A stretch of DNA of 64,000 nucleotides from Forficula auricularia. Taxonomy: Eukaryota; Arthropoda; Insecta; Dermaptera; Forficulidae. Below are positions 20,700 to 35,700 of this stretch, piece after piece (position 1 is the stretch's first letter; the number at the start of each line of letters is the position of its first letter). The notes under the pieces were generated by a model, which saw nothing but the letters and a program-made list of their open reading frames with translations, was not told the origin of the DNA and ran no database searches. Both the position numbers and the translations under genes were made by a program. Location of the stretch: positions 24,587,860 through 24,651,859 of the forward strand of contig JALMQS010000128.1 in assembly GCA_024734495.1 (NCBI GenBank), written 5' to 3'.

Positions 20700-20766
20700 A
20701 TGTTTATCGCCCGGTGCCTTCGAACTTCACGAAACCTTTTAACAAATCCAACGAGGGCTAAACTTT
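20700..20766 (+). CDS. CLPX: CLPX exon 1
   Basis: 67 bp coding, 22 codons plus one base, donor GTAAGT. It encodes the mitochondrial presequence (Arg at 5, 8, 11 and 19, no acidic residue). The single T left over joins TC of exon 2 to make Phe23. Confidence 0.8.
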
Positions 20767-23700
20767 GTAAGTTTTTAAAAACGAATTCTCTATTATATGG
20801 TCTCTTTATTTTCTATCGTTTTTTTGATTTACGGAGATTTTTAATCGATTTATTATTATTTTTTCGAGATCATATATCTTGTTCTTCAAACAAATTATTT
20901 TTAATTTCCTATAAAGAAATCAATGAAGTTGTCCTCTTCTTTATGCAAATAAACATATACATATATATAACGAATATAAATAAGTATATACAGTGTGTCA
21001 CTTTGAAAACTTCCCACCCCTAGTATCGCTAAACTGGCAAATTATTTCAAAAATCGCTGAGACACGTCAAGGTTGTATTCGAGGGGGAAGAATTTTGGCT
21101 TATAAATTAAATCGCCCCCTTCACCCCTCTGCTCCCCAGAGCCCCCCCCCCCCCAAAAAAAAAAAGAAAAATCTTAAATGGGAAAGAGGCTCAAGTAAGA
21201 CATCATTTTGAAGGGCTTTTTATTCTCTACATTTTGGTGTTTGATTTTTTAAATTTGAGTGCTGCGTTGCCAAGTGAAGGGACTTTGAATATTGCAAAAT
21301 TGAATTTTTGTAATTATTTGTGTGATACTCATTAAAACAGGTTTTGACGGTGGTACGTTGTTTTAATAAATTAATTTTTACAGATAAAGTAGCATCATAC
21401 CTATACTAGACCACAAACAAATTAGAACGCGTTTTTATTCTTGTACAGTTATTTTGCAAATGATTAACAAAACCAAATTGAAAACACCTAAACTAAAGTA
21501 AAAATATTGTAATTATTGTTTTTTTATGTTTACTTTAGTTTTGGTCTTTTCAATTTTGACTTTGTTGTTTTTAATTTTGTTTTATTAATCATTTGCCAAA
21601 TAAATGTACAAGAATAAAAACGCGTTTTAATTTGTTTGTGGTTTACGTTAATCTAGTATAGGTATGATGCTACTTTAATCTGTAAAATTTATTTATTAAA
21701 ACAACGTACCACCTTCAAAACCTGTTTTAATGAGAATTTATAAGTTTAATATATCACACAAATAATTACAAAAATTCATTTTTGCAATATTCAAAGTCGC
21801 CTAACTTGGCAACACAGCACTCAAATTTAAAAAATGGAACACCAAAATGTAGAGAATAAAAAGCCCTTCAAAATGATGCCTCACTCGAGCCCCTTTCCCA
21901 TTTAAGATTTTTTGGGGGGGGTGGCTCTGGGGTGAATGGGGCGATTTAATTTATACGTCAAAATTCTTCCCCCTCGAATACAACTTTGACGTGTCTCAGC
22001 GATTTTTGAAATAATTTGCCAGTTTAGCGATATTAGGGGTTTCAAATTGACACACTGTATGTATATAGTTTCGAAGGTTGGTCTTTCATCTTCAGACGAC
22101 ATTACATTCAATCGGGTATGAACCCATGGGAAAAACATATAAAATATTTCGAATTCAAAATGCTGATAATGAAGGTCAAATCTTCGAAGCTATAGTCTCT
22201 AACAAATGCATAAATTTATATTTATATATCTTTACATTCGTTATATATACGGTGACCATCCGTTCTGTATTTCCGGGGACAGTTTTGTATTTCAGCAGCA
22301 TGTCACCGGAATTTTTTTAAGAAATACTGCACGTACAAATGTTCTGTATTTATTTTTTAGTTTTCGCTAAATGGGCATCTAGTTCCCGAAGCCAATTATT
22401 AAGAAAAAAAAATTAGTCCCGCATTTGATATTATTATTATTATTTTACAATGTTACAAGAATAAAAAAGAGAATAATAATAGAAATATAAGAAAATTATA
22501 AAATTAAAATTGTTTCAATAATAATTAAATTAAAAACTGTTTTATTTACATTTATTTCGACTTCATTATATCTTTAATTATACTTTTATTATTAGTAGTA
22601 GAATAATTAAATAAATAACACTCGTTGACGTATCAATTATTCTTTGATATATTAATGAGAAAAATTTTTATTTAATATCATTATTTCAAGTTAGAAATAT
22701 ATAAGTTCAAATATTATTTTCACTCAATATTTGACAAAATTTCTCTACATTAGATTCGCGATTGAATCAAATGTAGAAAACATTGGGTTAATTAATGGCA
22801 GGCATCTAACATACATGCTAATAGATCTAGCGCTCTGGACTGGGAGATCGAATATATAACATGTGAGATTTCAAATTCAATTGGTGATCCATCCGAATGT
22901 CTAGCGGGCTATACGCGAAATGACGTTGGATTGTAGCTAAGTGGATCACATCTTTTTTTCTCTCTTGGTCCAGACTTAATACTCCGCAGACTCCAATAGC
23001 GTAATCCGCAGTAGTCTCGCGAGATAAAAATATCTTTTTCAAATCAGCTCGGTCAAAATAATTCTCGTTGACGTATCAATTATTCTTTGATATATTAATG
23101 AGAAAAAAATGTATTTAATATCATTATTTCAAGTTAGAAATATATAAGTTCAAATATTATTTTCACTCAATATTTGACAAAAATTCACTACATTAGATTC
23201 GCGATTGAATCAAATGTAGAAAACATTGGGTTAAATAACACCCGACTATTCAATATATTTCTTAAAGAAAAATGGACTATACCTACTTATAATAAATTTT
23301 ATTTATATTTTATTTGAATAAATGGAAATCAATGTTTTTAAAATTAATTTAAGTTAATGTTAATCCTATGCTGCGATTAATGTTTTAAAGTTTCGACATA
23401 TTACTTATATTTTTATTTTAATAACAAAAAAGTATTTATTTATTTATAACTAACCTTTGATATTAGAAAGAAAAGATTAAAAAAAAATGTTTTATCTCAA
23501 AATTGCTGTCGAATTAATTGATTATTATTTATTTTTTTATTCTAGTCCCTGAATACCGTTTAGAAATCTTACAACGAATCCCTGGTCTCGATCTCAACCG
23601 TACCTATGCTTCGGATGGTAATGATGATCCACCTCCACCATATCATAGCATCAACCACTTTATGTAAGATTTTTTTTTAAATATGTAATTTTTATGCAAA

Positions 23701-26700
23701 TTGATGGAGTCCCAGCTCATGGTAATGAAAAGAACCAATCTATATATATAAAATTAAGGTTCTGTCTGTACATTGCTCCAAATCACGCCAAATTTTGGTT
23801 GCACACGTTTCAAGCAAAGTTATGAACGAAAACACCCTCAACAAAATTCCTGTCTGTTTGTCTGTTTCAGTGGTTTCCGAAAAGTTGCTCACGATTCACG
23901 TAAAAACGGCTGAAGGGATTATTATGAAATTTCATATTTACATCAGATGTCTTCGAACTTACGTTTTTAGCTATATAACGTTTTGATATTTTGACCCCAG
24001 AAGAGGGTTTGGGGGGCGCACAAATGAAAATTATCAAATAACTCCTAAACTATTAACCCTACGGCAAATTTTATGAAAAACAAAGTTGTAGGGGATGTGA
24101 TTTCTGACAACTTTTGTTTAAAAAAAATTTCCCCCAAAAAACCACCCAAAAAGGGGAGGAGGGTGAAAAAGTAAATGCGGGGGGTGGAGTGGAGTGGGGA
24201 TGGGTTAGGGTATGGGGTGCGCGGGGTAGAATGGGGGTGGGGTCCGGGGTGGATGGGCTGCGGGGTTCGAGGTGGGTGGTGTGCGGGTGTGGGGGCTCGT
24301 GGGTTACGGATGGTGTGTGTGGGGGGGGGGGGGTTCGTGGGCTGTGGGTCCAGGGGGACGCCGAAGGCTGGCCTTGCAGCTAGTTTTACAAATAAAATAA
24401 TTTATTGGAATGTCATTTTCAACTTTTTCGAAAAACCAACGTTTAAAAGATTTAAAAAGAATTTATTAAAATTATATTGATGTAGTTCGAGGGTGAGGGG
24501 GGGTCCCCCAGGGCAGGTCTCATGGGATGAGAAACGGTAACGAAAAACCGTTTCTTAAGGCAAACTAACCGTAATTAAATAGAATATTTCATAAGTTTAA
24601 TCAAAAATTATGTTCTTTTTTAATTTCTTGAAATACTTATTTGTTTTAAGGTAGTTCTTTCACAAATGCAAAAATTCAAGAAGTCTTCGAAACTTGGAAT
24701 ATAAGTCATTAAAAGCATAATATACATACTGTTAAAATTTGAAGACGATTTACCAAACCATACATGAAATAATTGCAATTAAAAAAGAAACTTTTTACAC
24801 ATGGTAGATTGGGTTAGGGTGGGAAAATGATTATTATTTAATTTTTTTTCATTGAATGACTTTCACCATCTTGATGAAAAATTAATATTTGTTAGAATAA
24901 TATATTCGGAGTAACTTAAAAAAAAATTGAAATTATTTACCTCGTAGTTTTTATAAAAAATAAAAAAAAACATATTTGGGCGATTATTTTTAGTGGAGGG
25001 GATATAATATCAATGGTTTGAAAACGATCCATTCATAAAGAGAATATAGTAGTGTAAAAAGTACAGTCACATTAAAAAACATAACCTAAAATTTTAGCAC
25101 TGTTCTTATTTATAGAGTGGTTACGAGGCTAAAACTTTTTGTGTGGATTGTCGCGAAAACAAAAACTGATAGACAAGACAACAATATTGGGGTTACATTA
25201 TTCGCTACACCCGCAGCCAGGCGGGTTGAAAAATCATTTGTTTTTCCTCTCTGTGTGTCTGGATTCATATAACCACGATAACTTAGAAGGAAAAATATTA
25301 AAAAGTTCGTTCTTGGGCTGAGTTGTTTATATTTCCAATGCGCAGAACTGATTAGATTTTGGGTGACTAATATCGACGTTGATAGAATGATTTCTCTTCC
25401 TTTAGAGCTAAGGCATCGCAAGGATGTCCAAATACAAGTTCAGACCTGTTTCAGACTAGTAGAGATTAATTTCTTAATTTAAATTATTCTAGGAACGGGC
25501 TTTTGAGGTAAGAAAATATTAAATTAAAATGAATATCACATTTAGATTTATCATTTAAAATTATTATTTCACCCAAACTGCAAAGAAAAACTTTTTCTTC
25601 CAATTCTTCATTCATTTACCGTTTTAAACTAGGGAAGATTCTCCGAAACGTCGCTCTTTAAAATGTTAAAAATGACATTCCATTAAAAAAAATTTATTAG
25701 GAAATTGTGTCTTTTCATTGTCTTGGAGATGTCTTTCCATCAATTTCCATTGATATATTCTCCAAGAAAATATATCTAATATCTTTTTTTTAACAGGTCA
25801 GGTAGTAACACGATGGGATCCGGTGGTGGTGGAAATGTTCAAGGCCCAGGAGGAACTGATGATGGATCTCTATGCTGTCCAAAATGCGGCGATCCCTGTA
25901 CTCATATCGAAACGTTTGTGTCTTCTACAAGATTTGTGAAATGTGATAGGTGCCACCATTTTTTCGTAGTTCTTAGTGAATTTGATTCTAAACGCGGATA
26001 TAAAAACTCAGCTGCACCTGAAGAACGTTCAAATAATTATAGGAAACCACCCCCACCTAAAAAGGTATTCTATTATTTAATTTAAATATGAGTTAATTCC
26101 TATATGGCGGACGATCTAGTCTTTAACTGAAATGGGTTAAGTTGGTGACTACATTATTTCATATTAAAAATAAATCCAGGCCTGCCCTGAAACCAAATTC
26201 TACTTAAAGAGATCTTTACAAGGATACAGAGGCGTATCCAGGATTTTTTCGGGGGAGGGGAGGTTGGGATTCGAAAAAATATTTGTCAATATTTTTTTTT
26301 ACTATATACCTATATAATATATAAACGTTGGAAGATTGTTTTTTAAAAGATTTATATATATAGCCCTTATTTTGGGTATTTTCGAATTTTTACTCTCGCA
26401 GGGGCTCATATGGTTCGAAATAAATAAAAAAAATATCTTCCAAGTTTCAAGTCTCTATCTCAATTTTAACCTGTGCCTCAGAGCGATGCAAGTTTCCCAT
26501 CTAAATAACATGGGGTTTTTGGCATTGAACGATCAATTTTTTATTCCGGCCAAAGTAATGGTTCAAAAATTTAACACTCTGTAGACTTTACCCTTATAAT
26601 ATCCTTCAGAGTTTTTTCAGATTTTTAGTTATTATAATTTTGGAGTTACAGCTAGATAAAATACTGCCATATCTTAGTGTTAGTAAGTTATAGACTCCAA

Positions 26701-29700
26701 AATTATAATAGCTACAAATCTGTACAAATTCTGAAGGGTAGCTACTATTATAAGGATTAAGTCTACAGAGTTTCAAATTTTTTAAACCATTGCTTTGGCC
26801 CGAATAAAAATTGATCGTTCAATGCCAAAAGCCCCATGTTATTTAGATGGGAAACTTGCATCGCTCTGAGGCACAGGTTAAAATTGAGATAGGGGGTTGA
26901 AACTTGGGGGATATTTTTTTTATTTATTTCGAACCATATGAGCCCCTGAGAGCGTGAAAATTCGAAAATACCCAAAATAAGGGCCACCCTAATATATATA
27001 TAGAAAAGAAAAAATTGATTATTGATTGTATTTAAAATATTTAAAAAATACAAATCTTTTATAGAACAATCTTAAAAACGTATATTTCAAACCCCAATGT
27101 TTTGGGAGAAATTCTCCCTTTATCAATATCTGTAAGGTGCAGATGGATAAATAATAGTGATGCATACTTACAATCTACTAATTTTTCACCTCAAGTAGCG
27201 CAGAACATGACAAAATTATTTATTCTGACTCTCCAAGATGGCAGAAGAAAGAAACAAAACCGAATCGGGTACGCCAACATAAGCAGAAACATTATTTGTC
27301 TAAGTTCACGTTAAAAAACGACATCTGGATAGAATTTGGTGAGTTTTTTTAAAATTTTGATCAACCACTGGAGCTCTATCAACTACTGGTACGTTCACCC
27401 TATATAGTGAAAAATATTGATATATATTATATATATCGTCGCTAATCGTGCTAACTCCATTTTTTATCATATATGACATATTAATACCATTCGAAAGAAA
27501 AAGAGATGCAGCGTCCAAGTAAAATTGCTACTTAAAATTACCATCGTAAGTTGTAGAAAAAATGTGAAGAATAGTTTATTTCCATAACAACAATATTAAA
27601 TTTTGTTTGTTTTTTTTCTGCCCTGTAAAATTTCCTTGTTGTGAGTTAGCAGGTTTACACTCTAAGGCGATGATATTTTACTTTAACTTTAAAAAGTTCA
27701 TAAGTATATTAGGATTAGGTTTTACCAACTGTTTAAAATATTAATAGAGAATTTTAAGATAAAAAACATTTATAATATGATTATTTATTTTGAAAGTGGT
27801 GCAAGTCCATTTTTTGTTGTTTTGGGATTTTTTTAAGATATTAAGTATTAACTAGTTATAAATAAAGTTTTTATTTAATAAATAATAGATATATTTGATA
27901 TATGTGTGTATGTTTATTTCCATCAAGCAGAGGACAACCTCTTTGTTTCTCTTTATAAAAAAGTTTACACTAAATTAATCAGAAATTATGTGATATCTCA
28001 TTTTTTTAAAAATGGACTTACACTACTTTCAAAATAAACGGTCTATATATATAATTTATTTTATTTATTAATTATTATTATATTTATTTATGTTGGAAAA
28101 ACTACAAAAAACAGTTGTACATATTTTCGTGTGCTAATTCATTATTTCTTTCGGTAGAAGCTCCCCCTTCTCCTGGGTACGGCCTTGCTTGATCCTCTTT
28201 GAAAAAAATTATATTTTTTTTACCTCACATAAAATTCGACACTTTTTTCTCCAAATATAAAAAAATAAGAAATTGTTAAACATACTTACGATCTCTAATT
28301 TTTTCAGATTTACGAATATCTACAAAAATATGTCGTTGGACAAGAATATGCCAAAAAAGTTCTATCAGTTGCTGTGTACAATCATTATAAAAGGATCTTC
28401 AACAATTTACCACGAGAGGGAAATTCTACTAGCAATCCACTAGACGGGTTCAATACTAATAATCCCAACAGAGGCTCAGGTAAAATATCAAATAATTTAT
28501 TGGTAATTTGATTTTAATTAAAATTGAAATTATTCCATTATGGTTATAAAAAATCTATATATTTAAGAGTCTAAGGGGCGGTTGTATGTCGCAAAGTAAA
28601 TGCTTTTTAGAGAATGTTTTATCGCGAGCAGATAGTTTTTTTTTTTTCGCGGTTAAATTGGAAAAGTGCCGGACCACTTCATTCACCAATACGCTTGTCT
28701 CCATGACCTCAAGGAACTGGAACTCTCCTCCGGCCTCCATGGGCGAGCATATATTTTTTTTTCAATGAAATTGAATTCTAGAAGGGGCCGCACCAGGAAG
28801 ATGCAGCCCCTATGGATCTCGAAAGACCATTGCATTACCGAAGAGATAAGGAAATTGATCAATCAAAAGGGTGGAGGCGTAGGTGTTTGTGCATCCCGTG
28901 TTTTGCAAGTTTGCTGGTTATAAATGTCGGCAAAGACGGAGGCCGGGAGAGAGATGAATGAGGTGGTCCGGCACTTTTCTAATTTAACCGCCAAAAAAAA
29001 TAATAACTTTCTGCACTGGCTAAAACTGGAAAACATTCTCTTCAATTCTAGCATAGAAACAATTACCTACACCATATCTAATTGATATTATAATTCATTC
29101 AAACTGCTAGAAATTCTTTTATAAACACCCTGTATAATTAAGTTATGTCAAAATAAATTATAAAGCCAGTGTCAAAAATGTTTTAAGATATGTTTAATTT
29201 CGATAGAGTTTTTGTTAACTTGAGTGAAATTTTTTAGCTGTACATAGGTATACCCGAGGGGTGAACCGCGACCTAAAATCGTGTACACCTACTTTCACTT
29301 CCATTTCTTAGAAGAAGACAATAGATAACAATAGATTATCTAATGAATTCCAAAGACTGTGTACACCTAATTCCAATCGCGGTCACCCCTCGGGTATACC
29401 ATATATACATGTCGAAATAATTTTTTCTCTAGGGTTAACCAACTGCCCAGATAGCATGTTTGGTACTTGGGTTCGACTCTTGAGAGAGTGAACCCTTCTG
29501 ACATCTAACAACATCTTTGCTACTGGCTTTTTAATTTCTTTTGTCATAAATAAATTAATATTAAGGAAATATGAGGCTGAATTTTGAAACATTATATTTT
29601 CCAAAATTCAAAAACAATTTCTATTTTTAATCCTAACATAATTGGTAAAGAATTTGAAAGTACAAATTTTTTTAATTAATAAAAAATAAACTTTCCATTT

Positions 29701-32700
29701 GGAAATCTTATTTCTTCCAACTTTTACACAACAGATAGCACTACGGACAGTAGATTTGATATTTTGAATTGTTTATCGAAAGAGAAGTTTCGGCTTAAAC
29801 CACCCATGTTTGGATGCACATTTTTAATGAGAAAATCACACCAGAATGCACAATACAGGCTGGTAATAAATATGCCTTGTCTATTCTGGATTAGCATATG
29901 TTAAGCAGGGAAACTAAAATTTGCAAATAATTTACTGGAAAATCAATTGTTTTTTCTTTGTTATTAATATTATGATAGAAATTTGTAATATTACTGAGCC
30001 TTTTTTACTCTGATATTATTATTATAATTATAATATTTAACTTATTAAAGAGGAAAAGCCAATTATTTCTGTTACGTGAGTGAAAATATTTTTTGGAATT
30101 ACTTATTTATTCGTATTGGCTGATTCACTTAAATATTTTTCACTTTTAAACAGGAAAAATACAGAATAAAGGCTTTAGACCCTTCTAATTATAGTAAATG
30201 ATTGGTCTTAACTCGATTGAAGAAGAATAAAAATCTTTGTTCTGTATTTTTCAATTTTCGTAAAATACCATATAAAAAAAGGTAATTATTTTTCTGTGAA
30301 TAAAACCTTGGGAAAATGCTAACAAAAAATAATTCCACCTCTCTAAGCAAAAACTTCGACTTCGATAAAATCAGAAAATTTCATCTTCCTAGCTCACCCT
30401 CTACAGGTCCAAAATAAATTTATATCACAATCTGGACACAATATACCGTAAACAGGGATAACTTTGCCACTTTCCCAAAAATATATTGTTTGTCGTCCTA
30501 CCAAGTTCCGCGACCATACAATAGAGGCTTCAATGTTTTCATCCCACAGAGGAGAGCCTTTGAGTGCGTTTTGAGCCGTTTTAGTTGTTTCAGGTCTTTA
30601 ACAGTTTAGTTTTCGCTTGTAGAACACGAGTTATTTGGTAGTCTATAAAAATGTCTCGCCCTGTCCATACATTGAATCGTAGGTAAAAACTAATTGTTTT
30701 CCCTAATACAGCATATAATTATCTTTTATAATCACTTTTAGAAATAAATTTTATTTTTCATTCAAGGCTGATAATATAACTTGGCAATGTTGCACCAGGA
30801 AGCTTCTTGAAAATGGGTATCTTTGTCAACCTAGAATTTCTTAAAAATTCATTAATTTGAGATATTCTTTCAAGTTTTTTAAATGTGATTAACATTTATA
30901 GGAAGTTAAGATGCAAAAACGGTTTAGGAACAAGTTAGGAGGCCGCAGTATCAAAATTATGATGATATTACGCTGCAACTTGCTGTCTCTGCGCTGGTTA
31001 AGAAGGAAATGAGTAGAAAAAAAGCTGAACGGTATAATATCTCTCATAGAACAATTGAAAATAAAGTCAAACATCTTCATTCAAAGAAACCAGGATGCCA
31101 GACTGTTTTGAGCAAGTGTTGAGGAAGAAGAGATACTCGACAAGTCCTAGTTTATGCAGACAACATGATGCACTTGATCTGCGGCTCATATCGTGAAAGA
31201 TTTCTTCAATTTTGTGGGGAAGGGGTTTCATAATTCAAAAACAACTTAATCGGTGAAGAATGTTCTTTTGACAAACGGCATAAACAACGACTTTCTAGTC
31301 GCGAGTGCCAAAATATTTCTCGTGCTAGAGCTAGCGTTGGATTAGATAAGCATAAAGCATATTTTAGTCATTTGAAAGACTCATTAGAAGGTATTCCACC
31401 AACTCACATATTAAACTATGATTTCCCTGTTTTTAGTTATTTTAACATATAAAACTGTCACACATATAAAGCTTACTTAAATTGTCATGATTATACATAT
31501 TGTGAAACTAGAGATCAGGACTAATGATTTGAGATGATTTTGATGCTTAATTGAATCTTCAATATATAATATTAGTAAATTTCAATCATTTATGAGTCTT
31601 GGTAGTTTTACAGAGTATTTAAGGTAGTTGTTCCGCCAAATGGGTTTTCTTAGGATTTTTTTGAAATTTAGACAGATTATTATTGAAATACTTCTGCATC
31701 GATTGGTGGCAAAACGAAATTTATGAACAATATATTACATTTCCAAAATAGAGTTTTTCAGACTTATACATTGCACTATACGGGATATCGGAAAATTTAC
31801 ATACATATTTAATTAAAATTAAGAAACCCTTCTTACCATTTTTATAAAAAACTAAACCAACATTAAACAATAACCAATACATATTTTAAGACAATTTTGA
31901 TTCATAGTTACAACACAGTTTCTGAGATAGTAATGAATAAATAATGAAAAATGAATAAAAAAAAATTTACACTAAAAACAATTTAGCAACAGCGCATTTA
32001 TTTAACCAGCGAAAGATGTATAAAGATATAGATTTTTTCAAAATTATAATTTGCTTAAGGTGTAACGTAGGCGTTGATTACATTTGTTAAAAAATAACAA
32101 AACGATTTTTATAGAAAGTTTTTAACTTTTAAAATGTATTTTATCTGTCATTTTAATATAAAAATATTCAATCTCTTACAATGGTGCCAGATTTGTCAAA
32201 CGGGGACGAGATTGGCTAGAATCGGTACATAAACAGCAAAAAGTTTTGGGCTTATGAATTATGAATTCTTATTGTCTGTTCTATATACTCTAGCATTAAC
32301 TTTTTGCTAATATTGTCCCGAAACAACTACCTTAAATTGTCATGATTATACATAATGTGAAACTAGAGATCAAGACTAATGGTTTGAGATGATTTTGTTG
32401 CTTAATTGAATCTTCAATATATAATATTAGTAAATTTCAATAATTTATGAGTCTTGGTAGTTTTACAGATTATTTAATAATATTAATACAATTTTAATAT
32501 TTTATCGGAATTTGTAAAGAGAATATTGATTAAAATTTTCTTTCTAATAAATAGATATTTCGACTTCTATTGACGGAGTTGTTATTAAGTTATTAAGTGT
32601 TGATTGATTTAGCAAGAATTAATAAAAAAAATTAGATTAAATTTTCTATCAAACTTTTCCGTGCCTAGGGTGAAAAAATTTGAATAATAATAATGATCAT

Positions 32701-35700
32701 CAAATACTAAATGCATTTTGATTGATTTGTTAAGATTCAGTCAAAGAATAAAGTATTGCTACTAGATTACTCAATTATTAAACTTTTGTTTTTGAAATTG
32801 AATCTAGATATGCTCCATATTGCGCATTCTAACCCGGCTAGTAGTAACTCATCATCTGCTGGTTCTACTGAAGATTTGAGAAATTCTCCACCCAAAGGAC
32901 CTCTCAAGGGGAGTGATATCCTCGAATCTTCTTCGCACCATATCAGTGTAATTCATATTTTTTCATAATCATGATGTTTTTCTTGATCTTTACGAGAGGT
33001 TCTCAAAATGAACGATGGTTCAACAATGAAGGCCATTTATTGTATAAGATCAAAAATCTTGTGTATATAAGGAAAATCAATTTGATTGAATAACAAAATT
33101 AAATAAGAATTAAAGAAAATTTATTTTTGATGCTTCAGCGATTGTGAAGTTTTAAAAATTGAAGAATTTTGGCTAAAATCGGTATAATTAAATATCTTTG
33201 AGTCTCATTCACACCCTTGACGTTTGATCATTAATTCTGGTGAGTTTACTTTTACTAAGTTATTTTTTTAAAAGCGATCGGAGCTTTTTAATGTCTCGGT
33301 ACTCTCTCTCTGCAGATATCGCAGATGTTTTAGGGAGGGGAATTATCACAGGCAGCTAGGGTTATAGCCGTCCTAGTAATAAATTTAAATATAATAAACT
33401 ATTCGAAATTTATTTTTTAATTTTATTAACTAATACAAATAATTATTTATATTAGGGTTTAAAGGCGCATCGACTGCTAATATCATTAGCACTGATTATT
33501 TATAATATAGTATTTAATAAATTGAAATGGAAAAACACCTGCTAATTTGTTTATCATGACACTGGCTAAAAACCGATAATTTATGAACCCGAAGTTCTGT
33601 AGCTAGAAAGCCCAAAATCCAAGTGGAAATACAAACATTTTGACACGAGAACGAACTTGATACTTTTTGATTTAGCTATTTTTTGAGTGAATTCTCTACT
33701 AGGAAGGGCTGACAGACGAGATTTAACACATTATTTGCTGCCCCCCCCCCCGGTTGGGAACCACTGATCTAGATGAACATCTCTTCTCAAAGATCGAATT
33801 TAAGTGATACCAGGCGAAATTCTTTAACTTTGAAAAATAACTCGTTATTTCGAAATTCACTATTGTAAATTTTCATAAATTGTTGACAAATATTTAGATT
33901 TGTCTTAATTTTAATTTAACCAATTTTGGTTGAAAGCTTAAACTTGAAGAATATTCTGATTATGAAAAAAATTCTATTATTTCTTCTTCTGTTTCTATAC
34001 TCTTTATTTTCATTCTTGAATCACCTAATTTTCATTTTATCATTTACCTTTGAATTAATTAATTTTCTCTTTTTCTCACAATAAATTGTTTTAATAAAAA
34101 GTTTTGTCAATTTATTTCCAACAGATTGAGAAATCAAATATCTTAATGTTGGGACCAACTGGTAGCGGCAAAACTTTACTTGCTCAAACAATTGCCCAGT
34201 GTTTGGATGTTCCTTTCGCTATATGTGATTGTACTACTCTCACTCAAGCGGGTTATGTTGGTGAAGATATCGAGAGCGTAATTGGAAAATTACTTCAAGT
34301 ATGTTATTTATATTAGTTTTATTAAGTGATTACAATATATCATTTAAAATATTCTTTTTAGGATGCGAATTTCAATGTAGATCGAGCTCAAGTCGGAATC
34401 GTTTTCCTTGATGAAGTAGATAAAATTGGTGCAGTTCCTGGTATTCATCAACTTCGTGATGTTGGAGGAGAAGGAGTTCAGCAGGGCATGCTCAAAGTAA
34501 ATAATAACCATAAAGAATTATTCTTTATAAGTTTACTTTTGCTTTTAAAATTCAACTAAAACGATACGAGTAGCAGGATTTTTAATTTCTAAGGAACAAA
34601 TTAAAGATTCAAAAGATTTTGTTTTCCCGAGGGGAACAGAGTTATATTTATAATTTATTTGACAGAGACTATCGTTTCTAAAGTTTGACCTCATTAATTT
34701 CTTTTTTATACCTACTCACTTTAAATGAAATTATATAAAAATAATAAAAATAAATACATTTCATTGTGTTAAACTTAGTATCTTTTCTCTATAAAAATAA
34801 TACTGCACAACAATGAAAATGCCTCGGGCTCAAAAATACCTGATTCTTATGTATTTCCTCCTGCTGAATTCAAACATCACCCTTAAAAATTACCAATTAG
34901 CTCTTGTTTTGGATATATTATCGGTCAAAACGACGAAAAAGGCCATTTTGACATATTTTCCAGTCCCATTAGATATTAAACAAGAATATTTGAGATCACA
35001 ATATTTTGTTGACGTAATAGAAAACAGCTTCCTCTTTGATTTTCAAATTACGCCTTGTTTTTAGCTCAATTAGAACTCGAGTTATAACTAAAAAACTAAA
35101 ACTACGTGATTATAAAGGATAATAAACATATTTAAAAACATATGGTCTTACTTTTTTAGTTATAATTCGAGTTCTAATTGAGTTACAAACAATTGGTAAT
35201 TTGAAAATCAAAGAGGAAGCTGTTTTCTATTACGCCAACAAAATATTTTTATTTCAAATATTGCTGTTTAATATCTGATGGAACTCGAAAATAGGTCAAA
35301 ATGGCCTTTTTCGTCGTTTATTATTATTATAACTTCTACAAAAGCAAACTTTCATACGGAATATAGGTACTTTTCCTTTATTTTGGTGCACAATGAATAG
35401 AAAAATCATGAAATAAACTTTAGGACAAGGAAAAATATTTTTTGTAGAGTTGTGTAATTCAGACTAAAAAGTAAAAAAATAAATTATATTTTAAAAAAAC
35501 TAAAAAACACGCTTCTAAAAAGTACAAAATAATGTAATACTTAATCAAAAAGCGTGGGGCACTTTATCGAAATTAATTAAAAGTACATGTTTCTGCTCCC
35601 CACACTTTTTGATTAAGTATTACATTATTTTGTATTTACTTTTTAGAAGCGTGTTTTTTAGTTTTTTTTAAAATATAATTTATTTATAATTAATGTAAAG

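Noticed and set aside
24114..24480. Gly-rich open frames in CLPX intron 2
   Set aside because: Part of the 23739-24383 Helitron, the same artefact as at 14.7-15.2 kb.
29247..29400. microRNA precursor
   Set aside because: The stem is long and perfect like a MITE, with terminal repeats and a TA-type flank; no evidence of processing.
34813..35064. 83-codon ORF in CLPX intron 7
   Set aside because: It spans the arm of a foldback and has no motif.
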